From NCBI GenBank assembly GCA_023388235.1, contig JAEWGQ010000181.1, forward strand, positions 1 to 12,650: DNA of 12,650 nt, in the 5' to 3' direction. This DNA comes from Actinomycetes bacterium (GTDB lineage: Bacteria; Actinomycetota; Actinomycetes; Actinomycetales; Cellulomonadaceae). The translations under genes and the position numbers were made by a program. Shown here piece after piece: positions 8,710-12,650 of this stretch (the stretch's first letter is position 1; each line of letters begins with the position of its first letter). A model generated the notes under the pieces. The model made no database searches. It was not told the origin of the DNA and saw only the letters and a list, made by a program, of their open reading frames with translations.

Positions 8710-8728
8710 CGAAGGCTTGCCTCAGTAG
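8683..8728. repeat. Nested inverted repeats in menG-menJ gap
   Basis: CTACTGAG (8683-8690) and CTCAGTAG (8721-8728) are exact inverted 8-base arms around 30 bases. Inside lies a second dyad, GGACC-AA-GGTCC (8692-8703). A further dyad GGTC-CC-GACC lies just outside, at 8736-8745. The outer left arm overlaps the candidate -10 element. The repeats could be operators or an mRNA fold if transcription from menG runs through. Confidence 0.5.
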
Positions 8729-8756
8729 CCTCGCCGGTCCCGACCAGGCCCTCTGC

Positions 8757-8770
8757 GGGACTTTCGTCCC
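8757..8770. promoter_or_regulatory. DosR/DevR-like box or GNRA-loop hairpin after menG
   Basis: The plus strand reads GGGACTTTCGTCCC, one mismatch from the core GGGACTTTAGTCCC of the mycobacterial DosR (DevR) box, the hypoxia/NO response-regulator site. It lies 5 bases beyond the menG stop and about 110 bases upstream of menJ, about 90 bases upstream of the candidate start point. Read as minus-strand RNA it would form a 5-bp stem closed by a GAAA tetraloop, so a structural or attenuating role is the main alternative. There is no U-tract. Confidence 0.4.
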
Positions 8771-8775
8771 ACCAT

Positions 8776-9483
8776 TCAGCGCGGCGCGGGCCCGGAATTC
8801 GTCGCCCGGTGCAGGGCCACGATCCCGCCGGACAGGTTCCGGTACGCGACCGAGCCCCAGCCCGCCTGCTTGAGCAGCCGCGCCAGCCCCACCTGGTCCG
8901 GCCAGTCCCGGATCGACTCCGCCAGGTACGTGTACGCCGCCGACTCCCGCGCCACGACGCGCGCCACCGCCGGCAGCGCCTTCATCAGGTAGCCGTCGTA
9001 CACCGCGCGGAACGGCGCGAACGTCGGCGTCGAGAACTCGCACACCACGAGCCGCCCGCCCGGCCGGGTCACCCGGCGCATCTCCTCCAGGGCGCCCACG
9101 GTGTCCACCACGTTGCGCAGCCCGAACGAGATCGTCACCGCGTCGAACGACGCGTCCGCGAACGGCAGCCGCGTCGCGTCGCCCGCCGTGAACGGCAGGT
9201 CCGGGCGGCGGCGCTTGCCCACCGTGAGCATCCCCGTGGACAGGTCGCACGGCACGACCTTGACGCCCGCGTCCGCCAGGGGCTCGCTCGACGTGCCCGT
9301 GCCCGCCGCGAGGTCCAGCACCGTCTCCCCCGGCTGCGCCGCCAGCGCCTTCAGGGTGGCGCGCCGCCACATCCGGTCCTGGCCGAGCGACAGCACGTCG
9401 TTGGTCAGGTCGTAGCGGCGGGCGACGCCGTCGAACATCACGGCGACGTCGTGCGGGTCCTTGTCCAGGGTGGCGCGGGGCAT
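8776..9483 (-). CDS. menG: Demethylmenaquinone methyltransferase (UbiE/MenG)
   Basis: SAM-dependent C-methyltransferase of the UbiE/COQ5 family that converts demethylmenaquinone to menaquinone, the last ring modification of the pathway. The 235 residues show SAM motif [13 protein letters not shown] (55-66), an acidic residue after strand 2 (D80), [10 protein letters not shown] (101-110), the family signature SFGLRNV (119-125) and [14 protein letters not shown] (140-153). The N-terminal [14 protein letters not shown] (16-29) is also family-typical. Length is normal. A menaquinone rather than ubiquinone substrate is inferred from the neighbouring menF and the actinobacterial context. ATG 9483 lacks a clear Shine-Dalgarno; CACGAT (9495-9490, minus strand) six bases upstream could be a -10 element of a leaderless mRNA. 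It diverges from menF over a 101-base gap and is followed on the same strand, after 128 bases, by the MenJ-like gene. Confidence 0.96.
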   Translation of the reverse strand: MPRATLDKDPHDVAVMFDGVARRYDLTNDVLSLGQDRMWRRATLKALAAQPGETVLDLAAGTGTSSEPLADAGVKVVPCDLSTGMLTVGKRRRPDLPFTAGDATRLPFADASFDAVTISFGLRNVVDTVGALEEMRRVTRPGGRLVVCEFSTPTFAPFRAVYDGYLMKALPAVARVVARESAAYTYLAESIRDWPDQVGLARLLKQAGWGSVAYRNLSGGIVALHRATNSGPAPR

Positions 9484-9489
9484 GGGCCC

Positions 9490-9495
9490 ATCGTG
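9490..9495 (-). promoter_or_regulatory. Weak candidate -10 element for menG
   Basis: CACGAT on the minus strand keeps the two most important -10 positions (second-base A and final T) and ends six bases before ATG 9483, the spacing expected for a leaderless transcript. I see no -35 element. The rest of the menF-menG gap (9496-9570) is GC-rich with no clear motif. Confidence 0.22.
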
Positions 9496-9570
9496 TCAGG
9501 TCCCCGCCCTCGCCGCCCCCACCGCCCGCGGGCCGGGAGGCGGCGGGCCGCGGCACGCCGGGGACGGTCG

Positions 9571-9584
9571 TACCCTGGTCCGCG
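9571..9584 (+). promoter_or_regulatory. Candidate leaderless promoter of menF
   Basis: TACCCT (9571-9576) fits the TAnnnT -10 pattern and ends eight bases before ATG 9585, so transcription would start at or within a base or two of the start codon. No Shine-Dalgarno is present between it and the ATG, which agrees with leaderless translation, common in actinobacteria. There is no clear -35. Confidence 0.4.
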
Positions 9585-10913
9585 ATGACCAGCCCCCTCG
9601 GCGACCGCGACCGCGCGGCGTCCCCGCACCCCGAGCCGCTCGTGGTGCGCACCGTCGCACTCGACGCCCCCGACGACCTGCTCTCGCTGCTCCCCGAGGA
9701 CGCCCCGCTCACGTGGGTGCGGCGCGGGGACGGGCTGGTCGGCTGGGGCGAGGCGGCGCGCGTGGAGGTGGCCGGCGCCGGCCGGTTCGCCGACGCCGAG
9801 CGCGCGTGGCAGCAGCTCGTCGCGCACGCCGTGGTGCGCGACGAGGTGCGGCTGCCCGGCACCGGGCCGGTGGCGTTCGGGTCGTTCGCGTTCGACGACG
9901 AGTCCGCGGCCGGCGGCGTGCTGGTCGTGCCGCGCGTGGTCGTGGGCCGCCGCGAGGGCCGCGCCTGGCTCACGGTGGTCGGCACGGCGGGCACGCTCGG
10001 CCCGGCGCCGGACTGGACGCTGCTCGCCCGGCACGTCGCCGCGCTGACGCCGGTCCGCTCCCCCGGCGCCGTGACGTACGGGCCCGGCTCCGTGCCCGAG
10101 GCCGACTGGCCCGACGTGGTGGCGCGCGGCGTGGCCGCGATCCGCGCCGGGGAGCTCGACAAGGTGGTGCTCGCGCGCGACGAGGAGGCCCGCACCGCCG
10201 AGCCGCTGGACGTGCGGCACGCGCTGGGCCGGCTCGCCGAGCGCTACCCCACGTGCTGGACGTTCTCCGTCGACGGCCTGATCGGGGCGACCCCGGAGCT
10301 GCTCGTCCGCTCCGAGAAGGGCCTGGTCACGTCGCGCGTGCTCGCCGGGACGATCCGCCGCACCGGCGACGACGACGCGGACGTCGCCCGCGCCGCGATC
10401 CTCGCGCACTCCTCGAAGGACCTCGAGGAGCACGAGTACGCGGTGACGTCGGTCGCCCGCGCGCTCGCGCCCTTCTGCTCGTCGACGAACGTGCCGGACG
10501 CCCCCTTCGTGCTGCACCTGCCGAACGTGCTGCACCTGGCCTCCGACGTCACCGGCGTCCTGGCCGGCGCCGGCGAGCCGGGCGCGGCGCACCCCACGTC
10601 GCTCGCCCTCGCGGCCGCGCTGCACCCGACGGCCGCGGTCTGCGGAACGCCCACCGACGCGGCGCGCACGCTGATCCGCCGGATCGAGGGCATGGACCGC
10701 GCGCGGTACGCCGGCCCGGTCGGCTGGGTCGGCGCGGACGGCGACGGCGAGTGGGGCATCGGCCTGCGGTCCGCCCAGCTGGACGCCGCCGACCCGCACC
10801 GGCTGCGGCTGTTCGCGGGCTGCGGCATCGTCGCGGCGTCCGACCCGGCGGCCGAGCTCGCGGAGTCGCGCGCCAAGCTCGTGCCCATGCGCACGGCGCT
10901 CGCCTCGGACTGA
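9585..10913 (+). CDS. menF: Isochorismate synthase MenF
   Basis: Chorismate-binding enzyme that converts chorismate to isochorismate, the first committed step of menaquinone synthesis. The 442 residues end in the MST-family catalytic domain (about 170-438). Visible: KVVLAR with the probable general-base lysine K193, GATPELLV (234-241), LAGTIRRT (253-260), SSKDLEEHEYAV (276-287) with acidic residues expected at the Mg2+/active site, HPTAAVCGTPT (347-357), RYAGPVGW (374-381) and FAGCGIV (410-416). Residues 1-160 are the more variable N-terminal region. Siderophore-type isochorismate synthases (EntC/DhbC) share this fold, but no siderophore genes are visible and menG is divergent next door, so the menaquinone role is favoured. 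Anthranilate or aminodeoxychorismate synthase is less likely given the isochorismate-type lysine motif. A GC-rich hairpin follows 22 bases after the stop. Confidence 0.93.
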   Translation: MTSPLGDRDRAASPHPEPLVVRTVALDAPDDLLSLLPEDAPLTWVRRGDGLVGWGEAARVEVAGAGRFADAERAWQQLVAHAVVRDEVRLPGTGPVAFGSFAFDDESAAGGVLVVPRVVVGRREGRAWLTVVGTAGTLGPAPDWTLLARHVAALTPVRSPGAVTYGPGSVPEADWPDVVARGVAAIRAGELDKVVLARDEEARTAEPLDVRHALGRLAERYPTCWTFSVDGLIGATPELLVRSEKGLVTSRVLAGTIRRTGDDDADVARAAILAHSSKDLEEHEYAVTSVARALAPFCSSTNVPDAPFVLHLPNVLHLASDVTGVLAGAGEPGAAHPTSLALAAALHPTAAVCGTPTDAARTLIRRIEGMDRARYAGPVGWVGADGDGEWGIGLRSAQLDAADPHRLRLFAGCGIVAASDPAAELAESRAKLVPMRTALASD

Positions 10914-10935
10914 CCGACCGCACGCCCGGGCACGG

Positions 10936-10985
10936 GACGGCCCCCGCCGCCGCGCCGGGGGCTGGCGCGTGCGACGGGGGCCGTC
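10936..10985 (+). terminator. Candidate menF terminator with two alternative stems
   Basis: An 11-base arm (10936-10946) is exactly complementary to 10975-10985. Part of the same left arm (10940-10946) can instead pair with 10956-10962 as a 7-bp stem with a 9-base loop, so the two folds compete. It starts 22 bases past the menF stop. There is no U-tract, which is usual for high-GC actinobacterial terminators. Confidence 0.5.
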
Positions 10986-10988
10986 GGT

Positions 10989-11017
10989 GCGGCGGCGAGG
11001 TGCGGGCTCGCCGCCGC
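10989..11017. terminator. 11-bp hairpin in convergent gap
   Basis: Arms 10989-10999 and 11007-11017 are perfect 11-base inverted repeats around a 7-base loop. The position between the two convergent genes suits a bidirectional terminator; it has no U-tract on either strand. Confidence 0.5.
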
Positions 11018-11023
11018 GGGGCA

Positions 11024-11056
11024 CCCGGGCGGGACAGGGGACGGACCCCGCCCGGG
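11024..11056 (-). terminator. Candidate terminator of the HtrA-type gene
   Basis: Perfect 10-base GC-only arms 11024-11033 and 11047-11056 surround a 13-base loop. Read on the minus strand, the hairpin begins 19 bases after the protease stop codon. It is the hairpin closest to that stop and the best candidate for its terminator. Confidence 0.55.
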
Positions 11057-11075
11057 GCGTCGGGACCGGCCGGAA

Positions 11076-12650
11076 TCAGCCCTGGCCGCCGCCCTGCTGC
11101 TGGTGCTGCTGGAACCACTCCCACAGCTGCTCGGGCGTCATGTTCTCCAGGCCGCCGGGGGCCTGCTGGCCGCCCTGCTCGCCCTGGCTGCCGGAACCCG
11201 AGCCGGAGCCGCCGGTCGCGGTCTCCTCGCGGGTGGCGAGCGTGACGTCCACGTCGAGGGACTTCCCGTCGCGGACGACCGTCAGCGTGACCTCGTCGCC
11301 CGAGGCGTGCGCCCGGACGTAGCCGGTCAGCGACTCGGCGCCGGCGACCGCCTTGCCGTCGATCGCCACGACGACGTCGCCCTCCTGCAGGCCCGCGGCC
11401 GCGGCCGGCGAGCCGCCGGAGACCGACTTCACGGTCGCGCCCGAGCGGGTCACGCCGTCGGCGGTCGCCGTCCCGTCGCCCAGCCCGACACCGAGGAACG
11501 CGTGCTCCGCGGTGCCGTCCGCGATCAGCTGCGAGGCGATCATGTCCGCGACGTTCACCGGGATGGCGAAGCCCAGGCCGATGGAGCCGGACTGGCTCGA
11601 CGTGGTCGCGATGGACGACGTGATGCCGATGACCCGGCCCTGCGCGTCGAACAGCGGACCGCCGGAGTTGCCCGGGTTGACCGCCGCGTCGATCTGGATC
11701 GCGTTGGTCACGACGGCCTCCGAGTCGCCGGACTCCGCGGTGGAGACCGGGCGGTCGAGGGCGGAGACGATGCCGGTCGTCACGGTGTTCGCCAGCCCGA
11801 GCGGGTTGCCGACCGCCATGACCGGGTCGCCCACCTCCACGTCGTCCACGTCGCCGAACGTCGCCGGCGACAGGTCGTCCGGCGCGTCCTGGATCTTCAC
11901 GACCGCGAGGTCCGTGGTGGGGTCGGTGCCGACGACGTCCGCGGTGAAGATGCGGCCGTCGGTCAGCGTGACCTGCACCTTGTCGCCCTCGGCGCCGGAC
12001 ACGACGTGGTTGTTCGTGACGATGTGGCCCTGGTCGTCCACGATCACGCCGGAGCCCTCGGCCCCGCCGTTGCTCGTGGTGACCTGGATCGCCACGACGG
12101 CCTTCTGGACCGCCGCCGCGACGGCCTGCCAGTCCGGGTTCTCCGCGGTCGAGCCGGAGACCGGCACGGCGGAGTCCTCGGTGCGGCCGAGCGACGAGAT
12201 GTCCGCGGCGCGGGGCGCCGAGCCGCCGTCGTCCAGCGCGCCCACGACGACCGCGCCGCCGATGCCGCCGAGCAGGGCCGCCGCGGCGGCCGCGCTCACG
12301 ACCGGGACCCACAGGCGGTTGCGCTCCTTGCGGGGGCGGGCGCCGCCGTCGGCGGGCGTGCCGGCCGGGTCCTCCGGGCCACCGGCCGGCGGCCGGCCGC
12401 CCGGGGTGCGGAACGCGGCGAGCGGGTCGTGACCCTGCGGTCCGGCGGGCTGCTGCCCGGCGTACGGCTGCTGCGGGGCGCCCGCGTACGGCTGGGGACC
12501 GGCGTAGGGCTGGTGCTGGCCGCCGGCGTAGGGCTGGTGCTGGGCACCCGCGTACGGCGGGTGCTGCGCGGCGGGGTGCTGCGCGGCCGGGTGCTGCGGC
12601 GCGTGCTGGCCGTAGCGCGGCTGCGGCGCGGCCGGTGCGGCGGCGGGCGC
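11076..12650 (-). CDS. Membrane-anchored HtrA/DegP-type serine protease with PDZ domain (5' end beyond window)
   Basis: Trypsin-like S1C protease for extracytoplasmic protein quality control. The frame is open from the right window edge for 524 codons, and no start is seen. In visible-residue numbering: 1-104 Pro/Gln/Ala/Tyr-rich low-complexity region with PYAG repeats; basic RPRKERNR (105-112); one transmembrane helix (about 114-138); protease domain with catalytic triad H215 (TNNHVV), D247 (TTDLAVVK) and S329 (NPGNSGGPL); a single PDZ domain (about 385-475); a Gly/Ser/Gln linker; and a final segment MTPEQLWEWFQQHQ. The basic residues before the helix predict an inside N-terminus and an outside protease, as in mycobacterial HtrA/PepD. 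An internal GTG at 12299 could be mistaken for the start but lies inside the transmembrane helix and would remove the anchor's beginning. It converges on menF and has no obvious functional link to the menaquinone genes. Confidence 0.95.
   Translation of the reverse strand, partial: APAAAPAAPQPRYGQHAPQHPAAQHPAAQHPPYAGAQHQPYAGGQHQPYAGPQPYAGAPQQPYAGQQPAGPQGHDPLAAFRTPGGRPPAGGPEDPAGTPADGGARPRKERNRLWVPVVSAAAAAALLGGIGGAVVVGALDDGGSAPRAADISSLGRTEDSAVPVSGSTAENPDWQAVAAAVQKAVVAIQVTTSNGGAEGSGVIVDDQGHIVTNNHVVSGAEGDKVQVTLTDGRIFTADVVGTDPTTDLAVVKIQDAPDDLSPATFGDVDDVEVGDPVMAVGNPLGLANTVTTGIVSALDRPVSTAESGDSEAVVTNAIQIDAAVNPGNSGGPLFDAQGRVIGITSSIATTSSQSGSIGLGFAIPVNVADMIASQLIADGTAEHAFLGVGLGDGTATADGVTRSGATVKSVSGGSPAAAAGLQEGDVVVAIDGKAVAGAESLTGYVRAHASGDEVTLTVVRDGKSLDVDVTLATREETATGGSGSGSGSQGEQGGQQAPGGLENMTPEQLWEWFQQHQQQGGGQG
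12456..12608 (-). repeat. Tandem repeats encoding QHPAA and PYAG units
   Basis: Within the 5' part of the protease gene, residues 15-31 repeat QHPAA-like units and residues 32-65 contain five PYAG units. At DNA level a 21-base unit occurs identically at 12499-12519 and 12523-12543 (24-base period), and two 15-base units near 12567-12596 differ by one base. The coding frame is kept throughout. Such tracts can vary in copy number by slippage. Confidence 0.8.

Noticed and set aside
9482..9491. 10-bp palindrome ATGGGCCCAT over the menG start
   Set aside because: It is a short GC-rich palindrome arising partly from the start codon. With no consensus match it is likely chance.
9561..9576. Possible DosR-like box GGGACGGTCGTACCCT near the menF promoter
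   Set aside because: The half-sites are not symmetric and the spacing is wrong compared with GGGAC-N4-GTCCC.
9461..11245. Plus-strand open frame of about 594 codons overlapping menF
   Set aside because: It covers menF in another frame and runs into the antisense of the protease gene. The product is almost entirely Arg/Gly/Ala.
11076..12299. Protease start at the GTG at 12299
   Set aside because: This codon is inside the transmembrane helix. The frame stays open to the window edge with plausible coding (basic residues before the helix, repeats), so the true start is beyond the window.
10549..12312. Minus-strand open frame of about 587 codons overlapping the protease gene
   Set aside because: It is in a different frame from the protease, which has an intact catalytic triad. 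The product is Arg/Gly-rich low complexity without motifs.
1..12650. Mobile element, phage, CRISPR or defence system
   Set aside because: No transposase, integrase, direct-repeat/spacer pattern, or defence-type domain was found on either strand. All genes belong to respiration, menaquinone synthesis or protein quality control.

Overview
The window reads as chromosomal DNA of a high-GC actinobacterium, most like the Cellulomonas/Micrococcales group. The evidence is family-level: a NuoA-G gene order typical of actinobacterial complex I, a menaquinone-only quinone pathway, a MenJ-type reductase next to nuoA, an HtrA protease with a Pro/Gln/Tyr-rich cytoplasmic N-terminus, and heavy use of G/C-ending codons. 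The species assignment is inference.

Layout. Positions 1-7258 hold seven genes of the proton-pumping NADH:quinone oxidoreductase (complex I) on the minus strand, transcribed from right to left: nuoA, nuoB, nuoC, nuoD, nuoE, nuoF and a nuoG cut by the left window edge. Five of the six junctions are 4-base ATGA/GTGA overlaps and the sixth is a 1-base gap, so this is a translationally coupled operon. Upstream on the same strand are a geranylgeranyl-reductase-family flavoprotein (MenJ-like, 7340-8647) and the demethylmenaquinone methyltransferase menG/ubiE (8776-9483). Divergent from menG is isochorismate synthase menF (9585-10913, plus strand). menF converges on a membrane-anchored HtrA-type serine protease (11076 to beyond 12650, minus strand) across a 162-base gap packed with GC-rich hairpins.

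How it fits together. MenF commits chorismate to menaquinone synthesis, MenG performs the last methylation, the MenJ-like enzyme probably saturates part of the isoprenoid tail, and complex I reduces the finished menaquinone with NADH. The window therefore links making the quinone to using it. The 128-base menG-menJ gap is unusually rich in dyad symmetries, including a full match to the CRP/GlxR half-site pattern and a near match to the DosR/DevR box. It is a plausible oxygen- or cAMP-responsive control region for menJ-nuo.

Most notable observations. (1) Base composition and codon use change abruptly inside the 3' end of nuoC: nuoD-G are clearly lower in GC than nuoA-C and the rest of the window, so the operon is a mosaic by recombination or an assembly chimera. 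(2) This NuoG lacks all four cysteines at the N7 iron-sulfur cluster positions while keeping the ligands of its other clusters. (3) The menJ-nuo control region described above. I see no mobile elements, CRISPR arrays, tRNA or rRNA genes. No stretch longer than 300 bases lacks a gene.
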